Positions 35,640-45,907 of a stretch of 64,000 nucleotides of DNA are shown here, piece after piece. Each line of letters starts with the position of its first letter. Position 1 is the stretch's first letter. The translations under genes were made by a program, and so were the position numbers. This DNA is from Caprella mutica (taxonomy: Eukaryota > Arthropoda > Malacostraca > Amphipoda > Caprellidae), in the NCBI GenBank assembly GCA_947561585.1, contig CANNZV010001468.1, positions 1 to 64,000 on the forward strand, in the 5' to 3' direction. The notes beneath the pieces are model-generated. The model was not told where the DNA came from. It saw only the letters and a program-made list of their open reading frames with translations, and ran no database searches.

Positions 35640-36251
35640 ATGAAAAATATATCTCAAGAAATTATTACTAAAGCATGGGATTATCCTGCTTACCGAAAAC
35701 TGATTGATGACTTATTTGCTGAAGAAAAAACGACAGGAGATAATCATAGCGAAGCAATGTTAAACTATACAAAATTGAATATTGCTAGAATGAAACGCTT
35801 AGATAAAACTACCCGATTGACAGAAGAGGCAATCGAAATGATACAAAAGGTTAATAGAAAAGTCACATGGCTGGTGATAACTGAAGCTTGGTGTGGTGAT
35901 GCGGCTCAAATTATTCCAGTCTTAAAAAAGATGGCTGATGAAAATGAAAAGGTGGAATTAAAACTAATTCTTCGTGATGAAAACCCTGAAGTCATGGATG
36001 CTTTTCTAACCAATGGAACTCGTTCCATTCCTATTTTAATTATTCTTGATTCAGATACATTGGAGGTATTAAATGTTTGGGGCCCACGACCTTCCGTTGT
36101 TCAAGAAATGGTTATTTCTGCAAAATTAAAAGCGAATGCAAATCCCGAGAATAGTAAAGCAATATGGAACGAAGTGAAAAAAGACGCTCAGCTTTGGTAT
36201 GCGAAAGATAAAACCAAAAGTATCCAAAGGGAAGTGATTGAGGTTTTATGA
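35640..36251 (+). CDS. Thioredoxin family protein with an incomplete active site
   Basis: The start is ATG 35640 (MKNISQEIITKAWDYPAYRK); the in-frame TTG at 35610 is less likely. The 203-residue cytoplasmic protein has a helical N-terminus (about 1-75) and a thioredoxin fold (about 80-190) with the active-site position reading EAWCGDAAQIIP: one Cys remains and the second is replaced by Ala, so classical dithiol exchange is impossible. A cis-Pro (RSIPILII) is present. This thioredoxin-like family in Bacteroidota commonly has WCGDA; it may act as a monothiol or binding protein. A hairpin array follows the gene. Confidence 0.85.
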   Translation: MKNISQEIITKAWDYPAYRKLIDDLFAEEKTTGDNHSEAMLNYTKLNIARMKRLDKTTRLTEEAIEMIQKVNRKVTWLVITEAWCGDAAQIIPVLKKMADENEKVELKLILRDENPEVMDAFLTNGTRSIPILIILDSDTLEVLNVWGPRPSVVQEMVISAKLKANANPENSKAIWNEVKKDAQLWYAKDKTKSIQREVIEVL

Positions 36252-36265
36252 TTTTTTTTTAATGG

Positions 36266-36366
36266 GATGGTTTAAAGTTGTTTGAAGTAGTTTGAGGTCG
36301 TTTAAAGTTGTTCGTTACTAACTATTTCAAACCACATCAAACTATTTCAAACCACCTTAAACCTTT
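36266..36366. repeat. Degenerate decamer-based inverted repeat
   Basis: Units like GTTTGAAGTA and GTTTAAAGTT (36269-36310) are followed by complementary units such as AAACTATTTC and AAACCACATC (36316-36360), which together can fold into a long imperfect hairpin. The unit resembles the array at 51424-51538. It lies between convergent genes. Confidence 0.75.
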
Positions 36367-36369
36367 AAA

Positions 36370-37518
36370 TCATTCATCAATTATCATAAATTCCACTCTA
36401 CGATTTTTCTCCCTTCCTTCATCCGAATCATTGGAATCTACAGGTTGCGTTTCACCATATCCTAAATAAGTTAGCCTTTCAATATTTATTTTGTTTTCTT
36501 TTAAAAAATTAAAAACAGCCTCTGCACGTCCTGTCGAAAGTTTTAAATTATACGCATCATTTCCTTTGCTATCCGTATGACCTTGGATTCTAATTTTAAT
36601 TTTTGGATTGTTTTGCAAAAATGTAAGTAGTTTGTTAAGTTCTTTGTAGGAAATTGGTTTTAAGGTTGTTTTATCAAAATCAAAAAAGATATTTTCTAAA
36701 GTAATTGGTTGATTTTTTTTGATGGAAGTTATTTCAAATTTATCTTTTTTTGGTGGAGGTTCTGGTTGATCTCCTTCTTGCCATATTCTGACATCATCAA
36801 TATGGTAATGTGCATAAGGAGGAGTAAAGGATGCACCTCTGAAATTTTTATATTCTGTCGTTTTTGTATTTTCATTGTTATAAAAATTTCCAATGGTGAC
36901 ATAAATCAAAGGCTTATCTGGAACAAATGATCCTTCAATTTTCACCCATTCCATTTTATCTTCATTAATGATTTTGTCATGATTGACTTGGGGAATTTTT
37001 TCAATTACATCTTCATGCTTTAGATAAAATTTCTTTTGGGAAAAATAAAACCCAATATTATTAGAAACTAATTTGGCTTGTCGATCTTTTTGAATCCAAA
37101 GTTCGACGTAAGTCTTAATACCTGGTTTTATCGTGCTTTTTAATTTGATTTGAATATATTCTCGAAATAAATCAGTATTTGAATTTTTGAGAAAAGTCAT
37201 AATTCCAACCACATTGTCACCTGTTCTTGGTTTGTTACAATCTTTGTAAACCTTCTGGCATTTGCGATAAATTTCCTTATTTATTACTCGAAGATCAGGT
37301 GTCGCATCAGACGCCGCTTTCCAATATTTTAAGTTTCTTTGAAAGGGAATATATCCACTTACTGATTCAAACTCAAAAGCATTCTTTTTGTTTTTTGCTA
37401 TTGGATAATTTTCTAATCCTTCAAAAGAATGATTGCGAACAAGGTTTTGACAAAAAACAAAATATGGAAATAGAACAAAAAGAATTAGAGGTTTAAAATG
37501 GAAATATTGTTTTTTCAT
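36370..37518 (-). CDS. OmpA family protein with a carbohydrate-binding-like N-terminal domain
   Basis: The 382-residue protein has a signal peptide (about 1-23, ending VFCQ), an N-terminal jelly-roll-like region (about 25-240; NLVRNHSFEGLENYPIAKNK, then TYVELWIQKDRQAKLVSNNI and HYHIDDVRIWQEG) and a C-terminal OmpA/MotB peptidoglycan-binding domain (about 270-382; NIFFDFDKTTLKPISY, IQGHTDSKGNDAYNLKLSTG, GYGETQPVDSNDSDEGREKN, RRVEFMIIDE). This arrangement is common in Bacteroidota outer-membrane proteins and likely anchors a surface or periplasmic binding module to the cell wall. A second OmpA protein lies just upstream on the same strand. Confidence 0.88.
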   Translation of the reverse strand: MKKQYFHFKPLILFVLFPYFVFCQNLVRNHSFEGLENYPIAKNKKNAFEFESVSGYIPFQRNLKYWKAASDATPDLRVINKEIYRKCQKVYKDCNKPRTGDNVVGIMTFLKNSNTDLFREYIQIKLKSTIKPGIKTYVELWIQKDRQAKLVSNNIGFYFSQKKFYLKHEDVIEKIPQVNHDKIINEDKMEWVKIEGSFVPDKPLIYVTIGNFYNNENTKTTEYKNFRGASFTPPYAHYHIDDVRIWQEGDQPEPPPKKDKFEITSIKKNQPITLENIFFDFDKTTLKPISYKELNKLLTFLQNNPKIKIRIQGHTDSKGNDAYNLKLSTGRAEAVFNFLKENKINIERLTYLGYGETQPVDSNDSDEGREKNRRVEFMIIDE

Positions 37519-37647
37519 TGATGTAACTTGTTGATTTATAAATAGTTAGTTGAGTATTGAGGAATGATGAACCCAAAGCCGTGGCGGTGAAAAGTTTTTT
37601 GGTTTTTAGTTCATCACTTTTTGACTACATGGTATAAAGAATAATTT

Positions 37648-38577
37648 CTATTCTTTCTTAAGAATAACTTCAACTTCTACTCTTCGATTTTTTTGTCGAT
37701 TCTCATCTGAGTTATTTGGGTTTAAAGGTCTAGATTCCCCCAATCCCTTTACCTCATATTTTATCAAAGGATCATTAATTTTTTCTGATAAAATTTCTTG
37801 AATTGCAATGGCTCTTTTTATGGAAAGTTCTGAATTATAAATTTCATTTCCTAAGTCATCAGTATGTCCTGATATTTTTAAAACGGCAACATTTGGAATT
37901 GTAAGTATCTTGTTAGCAATACTGTCTAAAAATATTTTAGCTTCAGCATCTACTTGGTAACTATCATATTCGAAATTTAGAATTTGATTTGGGATGACTA
38001 ATTTTAAATTTTTTGAGACATGCTTTTCAATTGGAGAAATAGATTCAGAGGGTTTAAGTTCTCTATAAAATGAACTATTAAATTGTATCCCAAAACGATC
38101 AGGGAATTTTTGAAAATACCAAATCTTGATCGGGTAGGAGCCTGGCGCAAGTGCAATGGAATCTTCCTTAAATCTCATCTGATGAATTCCATCATTTAGT
38201 AAAATTGCTTTTTTTCCAATCCATAAAATAGAACCATCATCTGAGTTAAGTGAAAATTTATAAATTCCTTTTTTTGCAATTTTCATCTCAGATTTAAAAA
38301 TTACTGAAAACCCATATCTTTTTCCTACATCTGGAAATAGTTCTTTGTCATCTGTTTCTGGAATATTTATTTCTTCCCATTCAAACTCAGAAATCACAGG
38401 TTGTTCCTCCATACGTGGATGGTACTTAAGTTCGAATTTTTTTGTTTTGGGTAATTTGTAAGCAACAGCCTTAAATGTGTCGAAAGTAGGGTCAATATTT
38501 TCTTGGGCAAGTGTGAAATGAAAATTAGAAAAGATAAAACAAAAAATTAATAGAAGTTGGTTGGCTGAAGTTTTCAT
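37648..38577 (-). CDS. OmpA family protein with a PA14-like domain
   Basis: The start is placed at MKTSANQLLLIFCFIFSNFH (38577), which gives a standard signal peptide ending FTLAQ; an ATG at 38592 adds five residues (MLKKN). The N-terminal region (about 35-185) resembles a PA14/fibro-slime carbohydrate-binding module: GIYKFSLNSDDGSILWIG, then ILLNDGIHQM and LAPGSYPIKIWYFQ. The C-terminal OmpA domain (about 205-309) shows LNFEYDSYQVDAEAK, ISGHTDDLGNEIYNSELSI and GLGESRPLNPNNSDENRQ, followed by NRRVEVEVILKKE. It probably links a sugar-binding module to peptidoglycan. Pairs with the OmpA gene at 36370. Confidence 0.85.
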   Translation of the reverse strand: MKTSANQLLLIFCFIFSNFHFTLAQENIDPTFDTFKAVAYKLPKTKKFELKYHPRMEEQPVISEFEWEEINIPETDDKELFPDVGKRYGFSVIFKSEMKIAKKGIYKFSLNSDDGSILWIGKKAILLNDGIHQMRFKEDSIALAPGSYPIKIWYFQKFPDRFGIQFNSSFYRELKPSESISPIEKHVSKNLKLVIPNQILNFEYDSYQVDAEAKIFLDSIANKILTIPNVAVLKISGHTDDLGNEIYNSELSIKRAIAIQEILSEKINDPLIKYEVKGLGESRPLNPNNSDENRQKNRRVEVEVILKKE

Positions 38578-38679
38578 ATTTTTTTTCAGCATAACGATAA
38601 AGTTAAAACAAGTAACAAATTTTTAAAAAACCTTTAGCGTACCCATCTTTTTTATTAACTTGACGTACAATATAAAATT

Positions 38680-39843
38680 ATGGCTAAAAAATCTATCAAA
38701 ATACAAATATCCAATCCCTGCCAAGAGGATTTTTCTAAAATGACTCCTACTGAAAGAGGAAGGTTTTGCAGTAGTTGTGAAAAAGTAGTTACTGATTTTT
38801 CTCAAATGACAGATCAAGAAATCGCTAATTTTTACTTAAAAAATAAAGAGAAAATTTGTGGGCGGTTTCATCTTTCTCAATTAAATCGAAAAATTTCTTT
38901 AGATAAACCTGTTGTAAATTCTTTCCTTGGAAGAGCTGCCGGAATTTTGTTATCAGGCGCATTAAGTGCAGGTGTAGCAAATGCTTCTTCTACAGAATTA
39001 AAAATTGATCCTCCAAAAGTTGAAATATCAGATCAAAAGTTATCTAAACAAAAGAGTAAGGATGAACCATCTAATACTCCTAATGACTATGAACTTGAAA
39101 TATTGGTAACTAGACAGGCAAACCTGAAAGCAATAAAAGAAGCAAAAATTTTAGTAGGCGAAAAATCTTTTTTAACAAATGAAAAAGGAAAAGCTAAAAT
39201 TAAAATTTCAGATCTATTATTTCATGAAGGAGATATAACTATTGAGATTACTCATCCAGATTATTTGTTAAAAGAGTTCCTTTTAACAAAAGAGGAATTA
39301 AAGACTGATACTTCAATTCATATTGAACTTTTTCATACTGATTTCATTACTCTTTTAGGATTTACTGCCATTACTTATGAGCATAATCATTGGACTGAGG
39401 CCGTGAAGAATTTCTTTTTTGAAAAAGAAGAAGAGTTGCAAGAGGATATTGAAAATAATAATTGGGAAGTTTTTGGAACAGAAAACCCACCTGCGTTAAC
39501 AGAAGATTTTTCTAATCCCGAGGAACCTATTAATTCAGAAATACCAATAAGTCCTCCATTGAATGTTGTAATAAACAATATTTTCCCCAACCCATTTATT
39601 GATAAAATAAACATAGAGATTACTTCAGAAATGGAGGGAGAAATTCAAATCCGATTATTTGATATGTCTGGTAGAGTTGTTTTTCAAACTAAGCAAAATG
39701 TAGTTGAAGGAAAACAGAATATCCAACTATCTCCTAGCATTTCTTCAGCAGAAAGTAATTCCTTTATTTTACAAATTCAGGATGAAAATGGTAATGTTCA
39801 AACTCGAAAAATAATAAGAAATTTGAATGGTGGATTTAATTAA
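38680..39843 (+). CDS. Cys-motif/TM protein with a C-terminal T9SS-like sorting domain
   Basis: The 387-residue protein has no N-terminal signal. Residues 1-75 contain four Cys in NPCQEDFSKM, FCSSCEKVVTDFSQM and KICGRFHLSQLNRKI, a module found at the N-terminus of several Bacteroidota proteins and probably metal-binding. One hydrophobic segment follows (about 85-107, RAAGILLSGALSAGVANASS), then a Lys/Glu-rich linker, a beta-sandwich-like region (about 145-220), and a Por-like tail (about 305-387; NIFPNPFIDKINIEI, QIRLFDMSGRVVFQTKQN, ENGNVQTRKIIRN). The combination of a cytosolic-looking Cys module with a T9SS tail is hard to reconcile topologically. Its 3' end overlaps the convergent CvfB-like gene by 4 bases. 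Confidence 0.8.
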   Translation: MAKKSIKIQISNPCQEDFSKMTPTERGRFCSSCEKVVTDFSQMTDQEIANFYLKNKEKICGRFHLSQLNRKISLDKPVVNSFLGRAAGILLSGALSAGVANASSTELKIDPPKVEISDQKLSKQKSKDEPSNTPNDYELEILVTRQANLKAIKEAKILVGEKSFLTNEKGKAKIKISDLLFHEGDITIEITHPDYLLKEFLLTKEELKTDTSIHIELFHTDFITLLGFTAITYEHNHWTEAVKNFFFEKEEELQEDIENNNWEVFGTENPPALTEDFSNPEEPINSEIPISPPLNVVINNIFPNPFIDKINIEITSEMEGEIQIRLFDMSGRVVFQTKQNVVEGKQNIQLSPSISSAESNSFILQIQDENGNVQTRKIIRNLNGGFN

Positions 39844-40685
39844 TCTTTTTCATTTAAGTAAAGTCCATCCTTTTCGATTCGAATCAATTTTTGTTTGTAC
39901 AAAGCACCTACTGCTTTTTTAAAATTCTTTTTACTCATTTCTAATTGAGCATAAATCTCTCCTGGAGCACTTTTATCCGTCAATCTTAAATGCCCATTAT
40001 GGTATTTGATTTCATCCAAGACCTTTTGGGAGGTATCGGAAATGGCATTTTTATAACCTTGTTTTTGCAAACTTAAATCAATCTTTCCATCAGGTCTGAT
40101 ATTTTTAATATAACCAGTTATCAAATCTCCTCGATGGATGTCATGAAAAATTTCATTTTGAAAAATAAGCCCTACATATTTATTATTGATAATTGCTTTT
40201 ACTCCAATCTCTGAACCCTCTGCAATTAATAAATCTACTTCTTCTCCAACTTCCAATTCAATTTCTTCCTTCTCAATATATTTTTCCCACTTATTAGAAC
40301 CTACAAGTCGGTCTGTAATTCCATCCAGGTAAAGATAAATGATGTACCAGTTTGATTCCTCCATATCACGGCGTTGTTCCGAGAAAGGAACTAGTAAATC
40401 TTTATCCAAACCCCAATCTACAAATGCACCAAATTCAGTAACAGCGACGACTTGCAAACAAGCAAAACCATCAACTGCAATTTTTGGTTTTTGAGTAGTA
40501 GCAGTAGCACGATCCTCTGAATCATTAAAAATAAATACTTCTAATTCTTGCCCTTCTTCAATATCTTCAGGAACGAATTTATTAGGAAGTAAGACTTCTT
40601 CGGTTTGTTCTTGATCCGTTAAGTACCAACCAAAATCTGTTGATCTAAATGCAGTTAGTTTGTTATATTTTCCTATTCTGATCAT
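39840..40685 (-). CDS. S1 RNA-binding domain protein, CvfB/YitL-like
   Basis: The 281-residue cytoplasmic protein has tandem S1-like OB folds: an N-terminal partial one (GKYNKLTAFRSTDFGWYLTD), a central S1 motif FACLQVVAVTEFGAFVDWGL (about 72-92), a third beginning GDLITGYIKNIRPDGKIDLS (about 185-205), and a C-terminal winged-helix (LEMSKKNFKKAVGALYKQKL). CvfB-family proteins bind RNA and modulate gene expression; a specific target is not known here. It is separated from the ABC-F gene upstream by a strong hairpin at 40711-40774 and converges with 38680-39843. Confidence 0.87.
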   Translation of the reverse strand: MIRIGKYNKLTAFRSTDFGWYLTDQEQTEEVLLPNKFVPEDIEEGQELEVFIFNDSEDRATATTQKPKIAVDGFACLQVVAVTEFGAFVDWGLDKDLLVPFSEQRRDMEESNWYIIYLYLDGITDRLVGSNKWEKYIEKEEIELEVGEEVDLLIAEGSEIGVKAIINNKYVGLIFQNEIFHDIHRGDLITGYIKNIRPDGKIDLSLQKQGYKNAISDTSQKVLDEIKYHNGHLRLTDKSAPGEIYAQLEMSKKNFKKAVGALYKQKLIRIEKDGLYLNEKD

Positions 40686-40710
40686 TATTCTTATTTAATT
40701 TTTTTTGACT

Positions 40711-40774
40711 CTGTACTCCTCAACTCCAGCTTCGGAGGTGAGAATTTCTCCGAAGCTGGAGCTGAGGAGTACAG
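40711..40774. repeat. 26-bp hairpin, probable terminator of the ABC-F transcript
   Basis: 40711-40736 and 40749-40774 pair with one mismatch (G-U capable) and a 12-base loop. It is relatively GC-rich (ACTCCAGCTTCGGA). On the minus strand it lies between the ABC-F stop and the start of the S1 gene; there is a T-rich stretch at about 40698-40706 on the plus strand. Confidence 0.85.
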
Positions 40775-40873
40775 TATAATTTTGCATGAAGATAAAAAAA
40801 AGCCGTCAGAATAAAATTCCAACGACTTAGTGTTCAAATATATATATCGAAAATATTTGCGAATTGATATTTA

Positions 40874-42514
<1,641 letters not shown>

Positions 42515-42702
42515 TTACTTATGATTTGATGAAAACGAGCACAAAGGTACGTAGAAATTAATGAATTGAGAATAATTTATAGGATGATATTGCGGTTTTT
42601 GCAGAAATATATACGGTTTTTTGATAGGTTATATTATGTTGACGGAATAAAATTGTGGTTTTTAATGGGAAACATAATTAAATTTCTGGTACAGATGCTT
42701 TA

Positions 42703-42746
42703 TTGTAAGTGTTTGAAAACTTTAATTTATTTTCAAACACTTACAA
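42703..42746 (-). terminator. Hairpin downstream of the T9SS gene at 42777
   Basis: TTGTAAGTGTTTGAAAA (42703-42719) and TTTTCAAACACTTACAA (42730-42746) are perfect 17-bp complements with a 10-base loop. There is no long T run on the minus strand. Confidence 0.7.
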
Positions 42747-42776
42747 AATTGTATAAAAATAAGTTCATTTTTTCCA

Positions 42777-44006
42777 CTATTGAACAACAAACATTTTCCG
42801 ATAAATACCATTTTTAGAAACTCCTTCCAAAATGTAAATTCCTGATGCTAACCTCGAAGTATTAAATTCAAAAGTACTTTTGTTGATATTATTTTTTTCT
42901 AACAATACTTTTCCGTCTTTGCTAAATATGGAGATTTTTTGAATTAATTCCTTTCCTTTTAATTCCATTTTTAAAAAATGATGAGTTGCAGGATTTGGGA
43001 AAACTGTAAAATTGTCTTGTTGAGGAGAAAGATTATTTGTTGAAACAGGAGGAAGCATTGGTCCTTTTCTTAGCCCTAATAATTGTTGAGTATTTGGACT
43101 ATATCGAAGCTCCAATGGAGAATGTTCTTCCATGATCCAAGCATCATCTTCATACGGATTTTGAAATAAAATATCTCCTGTATTACTATTTAAAACATAT
43201 AGAAAACTTTCGTTCATGGCATCTAGGCCTATCGTAAAATATTTGTCGGTGGCATCATCATAAGCCCAATATCTATGCCCACCAAAAGTATTGTAGATCT
43301 CTGATATTTTTTTTATTTCTGTAATTGCTTCAGTAGTAGGATCAATTTCTACCAAAGATTTTCCACCAGGTGTCAATCCAATTGTCCCTATTAATTTTTG
43401 CCGATCCACATCAAAAGCAATCCCGTTTAGATATTCTCCAGCAGGTGTTAATTCAAAAGTTTTTATCAATGAACCGTCTAAAGTGTTGATGGAAATGATA
43501 CTCCAATTATTTGATCCAGATAATGACCCTACAAAGTAGAAGATATTATTTTCGTTATCGATGGTTGAATTATGAGTGTCAATAGTTGTATTGGTTAAAG
43601 CTGAAATAGGAGGAAATTTACTCCAATCTCCAGTTTTAAAATTAAAATTTGCAAGACCCACTTCACCACTTAGATTCACCTTGGATATTCCTACAAGCTC
43701 ATCACTATCTGGCTGAAATTGTAATAGTTGAATAGGTGGAATATCTACTTCAAACTTTATGTCACCATTAGAAATATCAAGGGTATATATTTTTGAATCT
43801 GCACCTTGCCCAGCAAAGGTATACCAATCATTATCAGTATTGACTACAATTCCGCCAAGCATTTGATCTAGGTAATCTACATTGGGAAGTACTTTAATTG
43901 AAATGAGCTGATCGTTGGAATAATCAATTTCTACTAATTCTTCTGTGTATTGACTATAAAGAAAATTGGAAAAACATAACCATAAAATTAATTGAAAGAC
44001 TCGCAT
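42777..44006 (-). CDS. T9SS cargo protein with propeller-like repeats
   Basis: The 409-residue protein has a signal peptide (about 1-18, NFLYSQ). The body (about 25-320) has four to six blade-like strands with Gly-rich turns (YTLDISNGDIKFEVDIPP, LVGISKVNLSGEVGLANFNF, ISINTLDGSLIKTFELTP, LYVLNSNTGDILFQNPYE), consistent with a beta-propeller. The C-terminal Por sorting tail (about 333-409) reads FTVFPNPATHHFLKMEL, QKISIFSKDGKVLLEKNNI, ASGIYILEGVSKNGIYRKMF. It is therefore exported through T9SS and probably surface-attached or secreted. Ligand unknown. Start and neighbouring hairpin terminator are clear. Confidence 0.85.
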   Translation of the reverse strand: MRVFQLILWLCFSNFLYSQYTEELVEIDYSNDQLISIKVLPNVDYLDQMLGGIVVNTDNDWYTFAGQGADSKIYTLDISNGDIKFEVDIPPIQLLQFQPDSDELVGISKVNLSGEVGLANFNFKTGDWSKFPPISALTNTTIDTHNSTIDNENNIFYFVGSLSGSNNWSIISINTLDGSLIKTFELTPAGEYLNGIAFDVDRQKLIGTIGLTPGGKSLVEIDPTTEAITEIKKISEIYNTFGGHRYWAYDDATDKYFTIGLDAMNESFLYVLNSNTGDILFQNPYEDDAWIMEEHSPLELRYSPNTQQLLGLRKGPMLPPVSTNNLSPQQDNFTVFPNPATHHFLKMELKGKELIQKISIFSKDGKVLLEKNNINKSTFEFNTSRLASGIYILEGVSKNGIYRKMFVVQ

Positions 44007-44330
44007 AGTTTTAATTTTTAGTTGTAAAAAAAACTTTAATACTTATGAAGATAATTTTTAATACTTTTTTTCTGCAAAAGTTTACTTTTTTATACCTTCG
44101 CCAACTTTAGAAAAAACAATAATATATACATTTTTTTAAAACTCGATGCTAAAGTTGATTTTTGTCGAGTTTGCCTGTCACAAAAAGCTGTTTTTTGTAA
44201 AAAAACACATTATGGAAATATTCTATACTTGCGTTAATCCTAAACCGAAAAGCAGTCTTAGATTAAAAACACATTTTAACTAACGCCGTAACGAGAAATA
44301 AATACAAAACCGTTACTTAAACCACACGCT
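44007..44330. other. Divergent intergenic interval with a candidate promoter
   Basis: It lies between the minus-strand T9SS gene and the plus-strand lipoprotein gene. TACCTTCG (44093-44100) resembles the Bacteroidota -7 box. An AACTCGA...TCGAGTT hairpin lies around 44141-44172. Nothing else recognised. Confidence 0.45.
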
Positions 44331-45398
44331 ATGCCTTGGATAAAAATCAATGGCAGTAGAACATTGTTTCTACTGGCCTTCAGCCTATTTTTGGTATCAT
44401 CTTGCCAAAAAGAGCAAACTTCCAATACTGGGAAGATTACACAGACACCTACCGAAGTTATTCCTCCAATAGATAAGGACATTCCAAAATACGAGATAGA
44501 TCAGCCATCTACCTTAGGAAATATCTATGCAGGATACGTTACAGAGAAAGAAGTTAATGAGATTATTAACACGAAAGAATTACTACGGATTTTAATTAAA
44601 GAATCATTGATTCAATTATTCTTTAACCATGATTTTAATCCTTTGATGCCACAAATTAATACTCGAGTCGCTTGTACTACTTGTCCTCATGCTGATTGTG
44701 GATGTCCTTTTCAAGACCCATCTACTAATCCAAATCCGACGACTTATCCAAAAACCATTTCACTTAAATATTATAAATCTGATGCAGCGGATTGTACTTG
44801 TACTTTAGCTACGAGTCCTACAGGCTTAGAAGTTACAGGAGAAATGATTATTGAATTTAGTGCTGATTTTACTACTTCCGGTCATACTATTAAACTTTTT
44901 CCACAAAATGATTTTACTGTAGATGGATATGATATTGATGGGACTGAAATTGAAATTGAACAAAGTGGTGCTAGTTTAGATTCTTATAAAATAACAAATG
45001 TCGATAATATTTCAGTTACAAAAAATGGTGATGTTACACTTGCTACAAGTATAAGTAATAAGTCTCGAGTAACTATTACAGATGTGGGTAACAATCATGG
45101 CTCAATTGAAAATGCATTTGGATTATTGGATGATATTTTTACCATGCAGATAAGAAGATTAAATATTGAATGTAGTAATGGTGCTCAAGTGGTTGCAAAT
45201 TCTACGGAGGATTTGACCTATGATATGGCATGCGAAAATATTCAAGATGGAATAATTGTATTATCTACAGTCCCAACAGGTCCAGGAGACCCTGGTACTA
45301 CAGTAGCAACTTATGATTATGGAGCTCCTGCAACTGGAGCTGATCCTGGGGTTTGTGATGATATTATAGAAGTGACTCTTCCAACTACTGGAGATTAA
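44331..45398 (+). CDS. Cys-rich putative lipoprotein
   Basis: The 355-residue protein has a type II signal (LFLLAFSLFLVSSC, Cys at about 25, in VSSCQKEQ). The mature part has a Thr/Pro-rich linker, a conserved-looking helix (ELLRILIKESLIQLFFNHDF), a tight Cys cluster RVACTTCPHADCGCPF followed by DCTCTLATSP, and a strand-rich C-terminal region (VTGEMIIEFSADFTTSGHTI, then ITDVGNNHGSIENAFG and STVPTGPGDPGTTVATYD). The Cys spacing suggests disulfide-stabilised surface structure. No family is recognised. A terminator-like hairpin at 45475 ends the transcript. Function unknown. Confidence 0.7.
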   Translation: MPWIKINGSRTLFLLAFSLFLVSSCQKEQTSNTGKITQTPTEVIPPIDKDIPKYEIDQPSTLGNIYAGYVTEKEVNEIINTKELLRILIKESLIQLFFNHDFNPLMPQINTRVACTTCPHADCGCPFQDPSTNPNPTTYPKTISLKYYKSDAADCTCTLATSPTGLEVTGEMIIEFSADFTTSGHTIKLFPQNDFTVDGYDIDGTEIEIEQSGASLDSYKITNVDNISVTKNGDVTLATSISNKSRVTITDVGNNHGSIENAFGLLDDIFTMQIRRLNIECSNGAQVVANSTEDLTYDMACENIQDGIIVLSTVPTGPGDPGTTVATYDYGAPATGADPGVCDDIIEVTLPTTGD

Positions 45399-45474
45399 AA
45401 GAATAACTAACACACGCTTTTGATAAGATGGATATTAGAAATATCCTTTATTTCTTATTAAATACACACACAAA

Positions 45475-45512
45475 TAGGTCTGCGGAATTAGTTCCGTAGG
45501 CCTAATTTTTTT
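45475..45512 (+). terminator. Rho-independent terminator
   Basis: TAGGTCTGCGGAA and TTCCGTAGGCCTA pair (two G-U-type mismatches) with a 4-base loop and a following TTTTTTT. Confidence 0.75.
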
Positions 45513-45580
45513 CCAAAAATAAGAAAGGACACTACTGTTTGACCAACTAAGAAATGACGGGATATTATTATATATCGGCT

Positions 45581-45703
45581 ACGATTTTCGACCACGGTAT
45601 TCGAGCGGGTTGGGAGTGGCGAAAAATGCTCTGCTCCGTGCCGCTCCCGCTCCCTCATTTTTCGCCACTCCAAACCCGCTCGAATACCGTAATCGAAAAT
45701 CGT
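45581..45703. repeat. 48-bp near-perfect inverted repeat, GC-rich
   Basis: 45581-45628 and 45656-45703 pair with three mismatches. The arms (ACGATTTTCG ... GCGAAAAATG) and the 27-base loop GCTCTGCTCCGTGCCGCTCC... are distinctly more GC-rich than the AT-rich surroundings. The rest of the 509-base gap (45399-45907) contains the terminator at 45475 and nothing else recognised. Confidence 0.88.
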
Positions 45704-45907
45704 GTCGAATACTCTAGTTGAAAACTACATAGCCCCAAACTTAAATGTTAAAATATTGGGTTTTCCGAATTGCCGTTCTATTTTTGCAATCCCATCACAC
45801 ATGTTGTCTAGAAAACTTAAATAACAAACATTTCATACGATCTAGAATTTAATAAGAATTATCTGAACTAATTTTTTCTTTTAGATCTCTTAGGTAAAAC
45901 CGATATT

